A stretch of 64,000 nucleotides of DNA, taken from assembly GCF_040358985.1 (NCBI RefSeq), contig NZ_CP132932.1, positions 3,906,001-3,970,000 of the forward strand, read 5' to 3'. Made by a program: the position numbers and the translations under genes. The notes beneath the pieces were generated by a model. That model ran no database searches. It was not told the origin of the DNA and worked only from the letters and a program-made list of their open reading frames with translations. This DNA comes from Tunturibacter empetritectus. GTDB lineage: Bacteria; Acidobacteriota; Terriglobia; Terriglobales; Acidobacteriaceae. Below are positions 1-8,685 of the stretch, piece after piece; position 1 is the first letter of the stretch; every line of letters starts with the position of its first letter.

Positions 1-40
1 CGTAGGCCCAGAAGATGTAGTTACGAATCAGTTTGAACAT
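1..40 (-). CDS. Start of a small membrane-type protein, cut by the window edge
   Basis: Three bases after the serS stop codon an ATG opens on the minus strand and reads MFKLIRNYIFWAY before the window ends. Only 13 residues are visible: basic and aromatic, as at the start of a small membrane-anchored protein. The tight spacing to serS suggests translational coupling in one operon. The length and identity cannot be judged from this fragment. The call rests on the start position and the hydrophobic, basic N-terminus. Confidence 0.45.
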   Translation of the reverse strand, partial: MFKLIRNYIFWAY

Positions 41-43
41 GTC

Positions 44-1372
44 TTAGCTCCAGCCTTGCTGCTTGCCGATCACCGTATCGCCGTTCATATAGGGTATCAA
101 CACGTCCGGGACTCTTACGGTGCCGTCCGATTGCTGATAGTTCTCCAGAATCGCAAGGTAGGTGCGTCCTACAGCGAGTCCGCTGCCGTTGAGGGTATGA
201 AGGAACTCGCTCTTCTTTGCTTTGGCCGGGCGGTAGCGAATATTCGCCCTGCGGGCTTGGAAGGTCTCGAAGTTCGAGCACGAGGATATCTCGCGATAGA
301 GTTGCTGGCCGGGCAACCACACCTCGAGGTCATAGGTCTTAGCAGCAGAAAAGCCCATATCGCCTGTGCAGAGCAGCATTCGCCGGTAAGGGAGGCCGAG
401 GCGCTCAAGCACTGTCTCAGCATGGCGTGTGAGTCGTTCGTGCTCGGAGTTGGAGTCTTCTGGACGTACGAACTTCACCAACTCGACCTTCTGGAACTGA
501 TGCTGGCGGATCATGCCACGAACATCTTTGCCGTAGGAGCCTGCTTCGGAGCGGAAACAAGGGGTATAGGCGCAGAAAGATATTGGAAGCTGCGATTCGT
601 CGAGCGTCTCTTCGCGAAATAGGTTCGTGACCGGGACCTCAGCGGTGGGAATGAGCCAATGATCGTTCTCCTGGTAAACCCCGGGCTGGTAGGTACCTTT
701 GTCGTCGCAATGGAAGAGATCTTCGTCAAACTTGGGCAGTTGGCCCGTGCCAAAGAGCGACTTAGAGTTGACCATGTACGGTGGCAGGACTTCTGTATAG
801 CCGTGCTCGCCTGTATGAAGGTCGATCATAAAGTTGGCGAGGGCGCGTTCAAGCCGGGCTCCCTGGCCGAATTGGACAACAAAACGGGAGCCTGAGATTT
901 TGGCAGCGCGGCCAAAGTCGAGAATGCCTAGCGTTTCGCCTAGATCCCAGTGAGGTTTCGCCATAAAATCGAAGGTTGTTTTCTCGCCCCAGACCTTCTC
1001 TTGTCGGTTGTCGTCGGCGGATCGCCCAATGGGAACGCCATCCTGGGATAAGTTGGGTAGGGCCTGCAGTATCTCTTTCAAACGCTCGTCGGAGGCCGCT
1101 GCGGCGGACTCGAGCGACTCCGCTTCAGACTTCAGGGTGCGAGTCTGTTCGGTCTGTGCGGTCGTATCTGCGCCTTCACGTCTGAGCTTCGCAATCTCTT
1201 CCGTTAGCTTGTTTCGCTGGGCCTTCAGCGTCTCCACTCGAGTGATAGCCTCGCGGCGCTCGCGGTCGATTTCAACAAAGTTACGGAGTGCAATTGCGGG
1301 ATCTATCTCCCGGTTACGCAACTTTTCTTCTACTAGGGCCAAATTAGCCCGCACAAATGCAAGGTCAATCAT
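44..1372 (-). CDS. serS: Seryl-tRNA synthetase
   Basis: Cytoplasmic class II aminoacyl-tRNA synthetase that charges tRNA-Ser with serine. The start chosen is the ATG at 1372 ([11 protein letters not shown]), directly preceded by a GAGGTG ribosome-binding sequence. The frame is open further upstream, but that extension overlaps the pyrD start region and lacks family sequence. The product is about 442 residues, the normal length. Residues about 30-100 form the long helical tRNA-binding arm ([19 protein letters not shown]). Motif 2 is visible as [14 protein letters not shown] and motif 3 as [18 protein letters not shown]. It diverges from pyrD and runs into a small gene 3 bases downstream. Confidence 0.97.
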   Translation of the reverse strand: MIDLAFVRANLALVEEKLRNREIDPAIALRNFVEIDRERREAITRVETLKAQRNKLTEEIAKLRREGADTTAQTEQTRTLKSEAESLESAAAASDERLKEILQALPNLSQDGVPIGRSADDNRQEKVWGEKTTFDFMAKPHWDLGETLGILDFGRAAKISGSRFVVQFGQGARLERALANFMIDLHTGEHGYTEVLPPYMVNSKSLFGTGQLPKFDEDLFHCDDKGTYQPGVYQENDHWLIPTAEVPVTNLFREETLDESQLPISFCAYTPCFRSEAGSYGKDVRGMIRQHQFQKVELVKFVRPEDSNSEHERLTRHAETVLERLGLPYRRMLLCTGDMGFSAAKTYDLEVWLPGQQLYREISSCSNFETFQARRANIRYRPAKAKKSEFLHTLNGSGLAVGRTYLAILENYQQSDGTVRVPDVLIPYMNGDTVIGKQQGWS

Positions 1373-1499
1373 CACCTCACATTTTAGCGTCTTCCCGCCA
1401 TGCAAACTTGCGATATCACCGATACCTCCATTTCTTTGGATCGATGGCGAGCAATAAGTTACCGCTACACTAGTTAGGTATGGGAATGGAATCGGGACA

Positions 1500-2438
1500 G
1501 TGAGCGCGACTGCACGAGCCAAAGGTCCGGACATGCGGGTGACCGTCGCCGGTGTTGAGTTTAGCTCGCCGGTGATTGCGGCAAGCGGAACGTTCGGTTA
1601 TGGGATCGAGTTTGAAGATATTGTTTCTCTGGATCGCATCGGAGGGTTCGTCACGAAAGGGCTCTCGCGCGAGCCGATGGCTGGCAACCCGGCTCCGAGA
1701 ATCATAGAGACCGCCGCCGGGATGATGAATGCGATTGGGCTGCAGAACATGGGGGTTCGCGCTTTTATCGCCGAAAAACTTCCCAAACTGAGGAAGATCA
1801 CTGGCACGGTCATTATCGCGAACGTCTTCGGGTTCACCATTGAGGATTGCGTCGAGGTGATTCAAGCTTTGAACGATGCCCCCGGTGTAGCGATGTATGA
1901 GCTGAATGCGAGTTGCCCCAATACCAGCCATGGGGGAATGGTCTTCGGGACCGATCCGCCGCAGCTTTGGGAGTTGGTGGCCCGATGCAAGGCGGCGGCT
2001 CGCAGGCCTCTGATGGTTAAGCTTTCACCTAATGTTACTGATATTGGATTGATGGCGCGCGTTGCAGCGGACGGTGGCGCTGACGCGGTCTCACTGGTCA
2101 ACACCTTCGTCTCTTTGGCGATTGATGTGGAGACGCGCCGGCCTCGTATCGCCAACATTACCGGAGGACTCTCCGGCCCCGCGATCAAGCCCATTGCAGT
2201 GCGGATGGTGCATGAGGTTTCGAGGAATGTGACGATCCCTATCGTTGGCATGGGAGGGGTTGTTCGGGCCGAGGACGCGGTGGAGTTCATGATGGCGGGG
2301 GCGACTGCCGTGCAGGTTGGGACGGCAAGCTACGCCGATCCGCGCGCCGTCGAGAATGTTGCGAATGGGTTGAAGCGCTGGTGTGTCACGCACCAGGTTC
2401 CGCACGTAAGCTCGCTGACTGGTTCGGCTCTGTTGTGA
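1500..2438 (+). CDS. pyrD: Dihydroorotate dehydrogenase (class 1B-type)
   Basis: FMN enzyme of de novo pyrimidine synthesis that oxidises dihydroorotate to orotate. The 312-residue TIM-barrel carries the active-site segment [12 protein letters not shown] with a catalytic Cys, as in cytosolic class 1 enzymes. It also has the FMN-phosphate-binding glycine loops ([28 protein letters not shown]). Class 1B enzymes normally pair with PyrK, which is not in this window. The start is a GTG at 1500; an ATG at 1533 (MRVTVAG) is a credible alternative and gives an N-terminus closer to most homologues. It diverges from serS and is followed by purH after about 40 bases. Confidence 0.93.
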   Translation: MSATARAKGPDMRVTVAGVEFSSPVIAASGTFGYGIEFEDIVSLDRIGGFVTKGLSREPMAGNPAPRIIETAAGMMNAIGLQNMGVRAFIAEKLPKLRKITGTVIIANVFGFTIEDCVEVIQALNDAPGVAMYELNASCPNTSHGGMVFGTDPPQLWELVARCKAAARRPLMVKLSPNVTDIGLMARVAADGGADAVSLVNTFVSLAIDVETRRPRIANITGGLSGPAIKPIAVRMVHEVSRNVTIPIVGMGGVVRAEDAVEFMMAGATAVQVGTASYADPRAVENVANGLKRWCVTHQVPHVSSLTGSALL

Positions 2439-2477
2439 CGAAGTGTTGTCGCTTGCTGGCTTTAGAATAGTCAGGTG

Positions 2478-4091
2478 ATGATTGAACACGACGTTGCCTC
2501 CTCAACTGCTCCGACCGATCTTCGGCAGATCCGCCGCGCTCTACTCTCTGTAACCGACAAGACAGGACTTGTTGATTTTGCTCGAGTTCTTGCATCGTTC
2601 GGCGTGGACCTAGTTTCAACAGGGGGGACCGCCCGCGCGCTGCGAGAGGCCGGTCTCCCTGTGCGCGATATTAGCGACCTGACCGGATTTCCCGAGATGC
2701 TCGATGGCCGTGTGAAGACTCTTCACCCGAAGGTGCATGGCGGAATCCTGCATATTCGTGATAACGCGGAACATATGGCTTCGGTTGCTGAGCACCAGAT
2801 AGAACCGATCGATATGGTGGTGGTGAACTTGTACGCATTCGGGAACACGGCGAATCGTCCGGGTGTTGCTTTCGCGGACGTGATCGAAAATATCGATATC
2901 GGTGGACCTTCGATGGTTCGGTCGGCGGCGAAAAACTTTGCGGACGTCGCGATTGTGACCTCTGTTGCGGACTACTCTCGATTGGCGGATGAGATGGCGG
3001 CGAACTCGGGCGGTCTGAGTCACGCGACACGCTGGAGGCTCGCCAAGACGGCCTTTGCGGTCACCGCAGCATACGATGCAGGTATAGCGACGGCGCTGGA
3101 GAACATCGAAACTCCGAGCGGGAAGGCTATTTTTTTGCAGGAGCAGTTGCCTTCAACTGTTCGGGTCAATGATCCGCTTCTCAAATCGCTTCGCTATGGA
3201 GAGAATCCGCACCAGAAGGCTGCGCTCTATACAGACGGCAGCGAAAAGGGTGTGGCGAACGCCAGGCAGCTTCAGGGGAAGGAACTCAGCTACAACAACA
3301 TTGTGGATCTGGACGCCTGCTGGGAGTTGGTAAGCGAGTTCGATGAGCCGGCTGTGGTCATCATCAAACACACCAACCCTTGTGGTGCTTCGACCGGAGC
3401 CACGGTCGCCGAGGCCTATCGGCGAGCACTCGAGGCCGATCCGGTGTCGGCCTTTGGCGGAGTGATTGGGATCAACCGCGAGGTGGATGCCGCAGCGGCT
3501 GAGGAGATTGCGAAGCTATTCGTCGAGGCTATCGTCGCGCCCTCGTTCACCAGTGAGGCGCTGGAACGTTTTGGGACGAAAAAGAATCTCAGGCTCCTCG
3601 AGATTTCGCCTGTCGATATTCCACGCGTCTTGAAGCAGGTTTCAGGTGGGATGCTGGTGCAGGATGCCGACCGGTTGCGGATCAGCGAGGGGGAGCTCCA
3701 GATCGTGTCCAAACGAACGCCCACTGCGGAGGAGCTGCGTGCTCTGCTCTTTGCCTGGGGAGTATGCAAACACGTCAAATCGAACGCGATCGTCTACGCT
3801 CGTTTCAGCGGGGGACATGGCCAGACGGTAGGCATCGGGGCGGGCCAGATGAGCCGGGTGGATGCGGCACGCTTCGGCGCAATGAAAGCCGTACTGCCGC
3901 TAAAGGGCATTGTTGCAGCCTCCGACGCATTTTTCCCCTTCGCGGATGGCCTGGAAGTTGTAGCGCAAGCTGGTGCTACAGCGGTGATTCAGCCTGGGGG
4001 GTCGGTGCGGGATGCCGAGGTGATCGAGGCTGCGGACCGGCTGGGCGTGGCGATGGCATTTACAGGCGTCAGGCACTTCCGGCACGGATAA
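2478..4091 (+). CDS. purH: Bifunctional AICAR transformylase / IMP cyclohydrolase
   Basis: Catalyses the last two steps of de novo IMP synthesis in the cytoplasm. The N-terminal MGS-like cyclohydrolase domain is recognisable by RRALLSVTDKTGLVDFA, STGGTARALREAG and DGRVKTLHPKVHGGIL. The transformylase domain shows LRYGENPHQKAALY, the catalytic KHTNPCG and SDAFFPFADG. About 537 residues, the expected size. The start could be the GTG at 2475 or the ATG at 2478; the adjacent AGGTG sequence does not decide. It follows pyrD in the same direction, joining purine and pyrimidine synthesis genes. The C-terminus ends in the family-typical FTGVRHFRHG. Confidence 0.97.
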   Translation: MIEHDVASSTAPTDLRQIRRALLSVTDKTGLVDFARVLASFGVDLVSTGGTARALREAGLPVRDISDLTGFPEMLDGRVKTLHPKVHGGILHIRDNAEHMASVAEHQIEPIDMVVVNLYAFGNTANRPGVAFADVIENIDIGGPSMVRSAAKNFADVAIVTSVADYSRLADEMAANSGGLSHATRWRLAKTAFAVTAAYDAGIATALENIETPSGKAIFLQEQLPSTVRVNDPLLKSLRYGENPHQKAALYTDGSEKGVANARQLQGKELSYNNIVDLDACWELVSEFDEPAVVIIKHTNPCGASTGATVAEAYRRALEADPVSAFGGVIGINREVDAAAAEEIAKLFVEAIVAPSFTSEALERFGTKKNLRLLEISPVDIPRVLKQVSGGMLVQDADRLRISEGELQIVSKRTPTAEELRALLFAWGVCKHVKSNAIVYARFSGGHGQTVGIGAGQMSRVDAARFGAMKAVLPLKGIVAASDAFFPFADGLEVVAQAGATAVIQPGGSVRDAEVIEAADRLGVAMAFTGVRHFRHG

Positions 4092-4093
4092 TC

Positions 4094-4123
4094 TTCCGGA
4101 TTTGCGCCAATGACGGATATAAT
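4094..4123 (+). promoter_or_regulatory. Possible sigma-70-type promoter for the TPR gene
   Basis: A perfect TATAAT lies at 4118-4123. A weak -35 candidate (TTCCGG, 4094-4099) sits 18 bases upstream, just after the purH stop. It lies about 125 bases before the ATG of the TPR protein. The -35 match is poor, so the call depends mainly on the -10 box and its intergenic position. Confidence 0.3.
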
Positions 4124-4246
4124 CACGGCCATGCTGCGCAAACGGCTGGTCTGGGCCACCTGCATCCAATCCGCAGGCGCCATCGTCTAACCAGTGTCCA
4201 GGAGCATAGCATCGACTTCCATTCCGTCGGCACAGGAAACTACAAC

Positions 4247-6340
4247 ATGACACTTCTTTTACGTGCCTCTTCTCTTCGCCATCTCCGGCTGATTCCCGCT
4301 GCGGCGCTTTTTTTTGTTGCACACACGATGATTGCTCAGGCTCCAGGCGCTGCGAAGGGTTTGGTAGCAGCTTCGGTTCAACCTGATCGCGCGTCTTCGT
4401 ACTACCACTATGGGTTGGCGCGGCTTTACGAAGATATGGCGGTGAACGCGGGGCGGTCGGACTATGCAACCCAGGCGGTGGAGCAATACAAGCTGGCTTT
4501 GGATGCCGACCCGAACTCGCGCCTTCTGCAGGATGGTCTGGCCGACCTTTACTTCAAGATCGGCCGCATTCGTGAGGCAGTGACGGCTGCGCAGGACCAG
4601 GTGACCAAGAACCCTGATGATATTGAAGCCCATACCTTGCTGGGAAAGGTCTATCTGCGTTCGCTTGGAGACATGCAAAGCTCTCAGTCCGGACAGATGC
4701 TTCAACTCGCGATTACAGAGTACGAAAAGCTTGCACAACTGAAGCCGAATGACGTGGAGACGCATCTTTTACTGGGCCAGCTGTATGGACTGAATCACGA
4801 CTCGGGGAAGGCAGAGGCTCAGTTCAAGGCCGCTCAGGGGATAGACGCCAATTCGGAGGAGGTCGCGCTCAATATGGCGCGGCTCTACAGCGAACAGGGA
4901 GATCCGAAGCGCGCGGCCGAGGTTCTCAGCGCCATTCCGGTCGACGATCGATCGCCGCGCGTCGAGTTCGCGTTAGGTGCGAGCTACGAGCAACTGAAGA
5001 GGAATAGGGACGCGATCGCTGCTTATCATCGGGCTCTGGATGCTGAGCCCGATAACCTGGATACAGAGCGCGGTCTTGCCAATGCCTTGCTTGGCGATGG
5101 TCAACTGGATGAGGCGCTGAAGGTATTGAATGGCATTGTTGCGGCTGAGCCGCAAGATGCTCAGTCTCAGATCCATATCTCCGAGATTGAGCGGAGACAA
5201 GGGCATTACGACGAAGCGCTGAAGACGCTGGATAAGGCGAAGCCGCTGGCTCCTGAATCGCTGGAGCTTACTTACAATGAGGCTCTTATCTACGACTCGC
5301 TGGGTCGTTACGACGATGCGATTGGTGTGTTGACCAAGCTGGTGGCTGACTCTGCTCATCCGGATGGAAAGTACACCGATGGAGAGAAGGCCAATCGCTC
5401 GATCTTCCTGGATCGGCTCGCGATCATCTATCGCGAGGAGAACAAGACTGCAGATGCAGTTGCTGCTTACAAGCAGATGGCGTCGCTTGGCGGTGACTAC
5501 GTCAAGAGTGGCTATCAAGGCCAGATCGATGCCTATCGCGATGCTCATCAGTGGAAGGAAGCTACTGCGACTGCCGCTGAGATCGCGAAGCTGATGCCGA
5601 ACGATCATGGGATTCAGCTGATGTATGCTGGTCAGCTCGCCGATACAGGCGCAGTCGATCAGGGGATTGCGCTGGCGAATGCGCAGTTGGCGGCGACGAA
5701 GGGAACTCCGGACGAGCGTGACTCTCATCTGGCTTTGGCGCAGATTTACACTCGGCTGAAGCGCTATCAGGAGGCTTCTGCAGAGCTTACGAGCTCTGAC
5801 GCGCTCGCTACAAAGCCTGACGAGAGGCTCTACGTGGCGTTTCTGCGCGGCGCGCTTTATGACCGGCAGAAACAGTACGATCTGGCCGAAGCGGAGTTTC
5901 GCAAGGCGCTTGCGATTGATCCGCAGAACGCGACCGTTCTCAACTATCTTGGTTACATGCTGGCTGATCGCGGCGTTCGACTTCCGGAGGCGCTGACGCT
6001 GATCCGCAAGGCGGTTGAGCTCGATCCTCAGAATGGCGCGTTCTTGGATTCTCTCGGTTGGGCTTACTACAAATCCGGTCAATATGCTCTGGCAGAAGAA
6101 AATCTGCGCAAGGCGAACGAGCGGATCAACACCGATCCCACGGTTCACGATCATCTTGGCGAGGTCTATGAGAAGACCGGGAACCTGAAGATGGCGGTGG
6201 CGCAGTGGGAGCGCTCGATGACCGAGTATGCTCGTTCGCTGTCAGCGGATGCCGATCCTGCGGATGTTGCGAAGGTTCAGCACAAGCTTGAGAACGCGCG
6301 GGTGAAGCTGGCGAAGGTCGGAAACGTCTTGGTCAAATAG
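4247..6340 (+). CDS. Large exported tetratricopeptide-repeat protein
   Basis: A 697-residue protein starting at ATG 4247 with AGGAAA about 7 bases upstream. The frame is open back into purH, but that stretch has no family features. An N-terminal signal peptide (HLRLIPAAALFFVAHTMIAQA) predicts export. The rest is almost entirely TPR-type helical pairs, for example SRLLQDGLADLYFKIGRIREAV, DDIEAHTLLGKVYLRSLGD and NATVLNYLGYMLADRGVRLPEAL. The last unit has the NGAFLDSLGWAYYKSGQY form common in bacterial exported TPR proteins. TPR arrays act as protein-binding scaffolds, so a periplasmic assembly or outer-membrane role is plausible; the partner is unknown. Confidence 0.88.
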   Translation: MTLLLRASSLRHLRLIPAAALFFVAHTMIAQAPGAAKGLVAASVQPDRASSYYHYGLARLYEDMAVNAGRSDYATQAVEQYKLALDADPNSRLLQDGLADLYFKIGRIREAVTAAQDQVTKNPDDIEAHTLLGKVYLRSLGDMQSSQSGQMLQLAITEYEKLAQLKPNDVETHLLLGQLYGLNHDSGKAEAQFKAAQGIDANSEEVALNMARLYSEQGDPKRAAEVLSAIPVDDRSPRVEFALGASYEQLKRNRDAIAAYHRALDAEPDNLDTERGLANALLGDGQLDEALKVLNGIVAAEPQDAQSQIHISEIERRQGHYDEALKTLDKAKPLAPESLELTYNEALIYDSLGRYDDAIGVLTKLVADSAHPDGKYTDGEKANRSIFLDRLAIIYREENKTADAVAAYKQMASLGGDYVKSGYQGQIDAYRDAHQWKEATATAAEIAKLMPNDHGIQLMYAGQLADTGAVDQGIALANAQLAATKGTPDERDSHLALAQIYTRLKRYQEASAELTSSDALATKPDERLYVAFLRGALYDRQKQYDLAEAEFRKALAIDPQNATVLNYLGYMLADRGVRLPEALTLIRKAVELDPQNGAFLDSLGWAYYKSGQYALAEENLRKANERINTDPTVHDHLGEVYEKTGNLKMAVAQWERSMTEYARSLSADADPADVAKVQHKLENARVKLAKVGNVLVK

Positions 6341-6368
6341 CAAGATCGTCACACAGCGGTAAGGGTTT

Positions 6369-6398
6369 GAGGCTCCTCGAGTAATTTTGAGGAGCCTC
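6369..6398. terminator. Perfect 10-bp hairpin after the TPR gene
   Basis: GAGGCTCCTC and GAGGAGCCTC form a perfect 10-base-pair stem around a 10-base loop, 28 bases after the TPR stop and 23 bases before the dNTPase start. There is no clear U-run on either side, so it may be a weak terminator or an mRNA-end stabiliser. Confidence 0.5.
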
Positions 6399-6421
6399 TG
6401 CCGTTTACACTAGAGCTGACT

Positions 6422-7564
6422 ATGGCAATCGATCTTCACAGTTGCGCGGTCGTCGCCGATCCGGGCGATCTGCTGCTGACGCGTGTGTACCCGGCACCGT
6501 TTCGGCCTTCCCGGACTCCGTTTCAGCGGGACCGGGAGCGGATTGTGCAGGCCCGCGCCTTCCGGCGCCTGGCGGGGAAGACGCAGGTCTTTACCAGCCG
6601 CGCCTCGGACCACTTTCGCAGCCGGTTGACCCACACCATCGAGGTGGCGCAGATTGCGCGGGCGGCGGCTGCGGCGCTTGGTCTGCAGGAGGATCTGGCC
6701 GAGACGCTGGCGCTGGTTCATGACATTGGACATCCGCCGTTTGGGCACGCCGGGGAGCGGGCGCTGGATCAGTGCCTGAAGAGGCATGGACGCGGCTTTG
6801 ATCACAACATCCACGCTCTGCGCATCGTCGACCACTTCGAGCAGCGCTACGCGGCGCATCGCGGGCTGAACCTTACGCTGGGAGTTCGCGAGGGGATCAT
6901 CAAGCACTCGCGGGACTACAGTATCGAGAAGCATCCGGATCTGACCGGCCTGCTGCTGGATCAGCGACCGCCGCTGGAGGCGCAGCTGATCGATCTCGCC
7001 GACGAGATCGCCTATCTTACGGCGGATCTTGACGATGGGGTCGAGTCCGGTCTGCTTGAGGTGAGCCATATTTGTGAGCATGTGGAGATTGTTGCGCGTT
7101 GCTACAAGACAGTGGAACGCGAACATGCCGGGGTCGATGAGAAGTTTCTGTTCAACGAGGCGCTGCAGTTGATGCAGAACGTTCTGACCGACGACCTGAT
7201 TGAAAATACGGCGCGGAACACGATGGCCATCGGTGCTGAGTCGCTGGCCGATGTGCGGAGACATCCGAGCCGGCTGGCGCTGTTTTCGCCGAAGGTGGAG
7301 GCGGAGCGTCTGCAGGAGAAGCGGTATCTCTATGACGCACTTTATACCTGCCCGGAGCTCGAGCATGAGCACGACAAGGCGGAAGAGGTGGTGACGGCGC
7401 TGTTCGACTACTGGATCAACGATCCGGAGGAGCTGCCGGTGAACCACTTCGAGTCGGTGGAGAACCAGGGTCTGGCTCGCGTGGTGGCGGATTACATCGC
7501 CGGGATGACGGACAGCTTCATCTTGCTGCAGTATGCGCAGATCAAACGGGCTGTTCGCCGATAG
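6422..7564 (+). CDS. dgt: dGTPase-like HD-domain dNTP triphosphohydrolase
   Basis: Predicted to hydrolyse deoxynucleoside triphosphates to the nucleoside and tripolyphosphate. The 380-residue protein starts with the family signature FRPSRTPFQRDRERIVQARAF..LAGKTQVF. The HD metal site is complete: the first His in RLTHTIEVAQIA, HDIGHPPFGHAGE, and a later Asp in DLADEIAYLTADLDDG. Members of this short class often act on several dNTPs or need an activating dNTP, so the substrate is not fixed by sequence. The ATG at 6422 has no strong ribosome site. It sits downstream of a hairpin and is probably transcribed alone or with the DUF4126 gene. Confidence 0.9.
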   Translation: MAIDLHSCAVVADPGDLLLTRVYPAPFRPSRTPFQRDRERIVQARAFRRLAGKTQVFTSRASDHFRSRLTHTIEVAQIARAAAAALGLQEDLAETLALVHDIGHPPFGHAGERALDQCLKRHGRGFDHNIHALRIVDHFEQRYAAHRGLNLTLGVREGIIKHSRDYSIEKHPDLTGLLLDQRPPLEAQLIDLADEIAYLTADLDDGVESGLLEVSHICEHVEIVARCYKTVEREHAGVDEKFLFNEALQLMQNVLTDDLIENTARNTMAIGAESLADVRRHPSRLALFSPKVEAERLQEKRYLYDALYTCPELEHEHDKAEEVVTALFDYWINDPEELPVNHFESVENQGLARVVADYIAGMTDSFILLQYAQIKRAVRR

Positions 7565-7675
7565 AGTAGCGGGCGAACGATTCGGAATGCTCGTCGGGCA
7601 AATGATACTGATTGCTCGTCGATGACTGAATAAAAGTGAACAGCCGCATTCGCGAGGCTGTACACTTTCAGCCAA

Positions 7676-8305
7676 ATGAGCTTCAGCCCAGCCAATATTA
7701 CGGCGCTTGTGATTGCTGCCAGCTTTGCGGCTGGCCTGAATATCTATGCCACCGTGCTGACGCTTGGGATTCTTGCGCGTACGCACTGGGTGGCGCTGCC
7801 TCCTGGTCTGGACTCGCTGGGGCACACCTGGGTGCTGGTGGTGTGCGGGATTATGTTCGCGATCGAGTTTGTGGCGGACAAGATTCCTGCTTTCGATATG
7901 ATCTGGAACGCGTTGCATACGGTGGTGCGAATTCCTATCGCTGCGCTGGTGGCGTATCACGCGAGTTCGCAGTTGTCTCCGCAGATGCAGGTGCTGGCTA
8001 CGGCGATTGGAGCTGCGGTCGCGCTGGCGGCGCATGGATCGAAGACGGCTCTGCGGGCTGCGGTGACGCCTAGTCCGGAGCCGGTATCGAATATCGCGTT
8101 GAGCTCGACCGAGGATGTAGCGGCGGTGGGGCTGACGTGGTTTGCGACGCATCACCCGTTGATTGCTGCTTCGATCGCGGTGGTCCTGCTGGTAGCGGCT
8201 CTGCTGGCTGCCAGGGCGTTACTGCGAGCGATCCAAAGACCACTACGGCGTCTGTTCGGTACTGATCTGGAAGAAGTTAGGAGTCCGGCTGAGCGGCTGC
8301 CCTAG
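7676..8305 (+). CDS. DUF4126 family membrane protein
   Basis: A 209-residue inner-membrane protein of unknown function. Hydrophobic segments are near residues 8-30 (ITALVIAASFAAGLNIYATVL), 50-66 (TWVLVVCGIMFAIEFV), 83-95, 105-122 (VLATAIGAAVALAAHGSKTA) and 160-185. The pattern ASFAAGLNIYATVL..GI, the segment EFVADKIPAFDMIWN and the SKTALRAAVTPSPEPVSN linker match the DUF4126 family. Family members have no assigned biochemical role. It is downstream of the dNTPase by 111 bases. Its stop codon is 2 bases before a long intergenic repeat element. Confidence 0.8.
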   Translation: MSFSPANITALVIAASFAAGLNIYATVLTLGILARTHWVALPPGLDSLGHTWVLVVCGIMFAIEFVADKIPAFDMIWNALHTVVRIPIAALVAYHASSQLSPQMQVLATAIGAAVALAAHGSKTALRAAVTPSPEPVSNIALSSTEDVAAVGLTWFATHHPLIAASIAVVLLVAALLAARALLRAIQRPLRRLFGTDLEEVRSPAERLP

Positions 8306-8307
8306 AT

Positions 8308-8600
8308 GGGGGGTACCCCCCCTATTGCCCGCGCGTAAATTCCTTATTATCATGGTTTTACGGCTGATATAGACCTGTAAATATGTCATTCCAAAAGGGT
8401 TGCGTCCAGATACGTGCAAACAAACGGGTTATGCGGCTTAAAGTGAAAAACCCAGCTTTTGGCTGGGGTTTTCTTTGCTCTATTTCTAGTATAGCGCGCC
8501 GGGGCTAACTTGTACGCCACACGTATGTCTTTCCGAATGAATGGTTTGGGTAGTTTAGGGGCTTGACAGGTTATTTTGCCTTTTTCTAGCGAGGTTTTCC
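8308..8600 (+). repeat. Long intergenic repeat element, copy 1
   Basis: This begins with the palindrome GGGGGGTACCCCCCC (8308-8322), followed by the module ATTGCCCGCGCGTAAATT. Degenerate units ending in AAAAGGGTTGCG and AAACGGGTTATGCG come next, then a module resembling GCGCCACGCGTA (TACGCCACACGTA, about 8510-8524). It ends near GGGGCTTGACAGG (8559-8570). The same modules occur in the same order and orientation at about 29973-30290 and 52926-53265. The whole 8306-8685 gap contains no convincing gene. Function is unknown. Confidence 0.75.
8446..8472. terminator. Rho-independent terminator inside repeat copy 1
   Basis: AAAACCC-AGC pairs with GCT-GGGG-TTTT around a short loop, giving a strong stem flanked by an A-run on the left and a T-run on the right. 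It could end transcription from either side. It lies about 140 bases after the DUF4126 stop and is embedded in the long repeat element. Confidence 0.75.
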
Positions 8601-8685
8601 TGCGGCTCGCCTTGCGTTTGTCAGGAGATTGAGGACGGAAAGAGCGTTTCGCGCTACCTTTCCACTTGATAACATTTCGTAAAGT

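Noticed and set aside
4110..4190. A 26-codon ORF upstream of the TPR gene as a leader peptide
   Set aside because: No ribosome site, no attenuator-like hairpin after it, and its ATG overlaps the probable -10 region.
3764..4246. N-terminal extension of the TPR protein into purH
   Set aside because: The extension overlaps purH in another frame and lacks export features; the ATG at 4247 has a signal peptide and ribosome site.
6410..8155. A 581-codon minus-strand frame opposite the dNTPase and DUF4126 genes
   Set aside because: Antisense shadow of two well-supported genes, with an Arg/His-biased composition.
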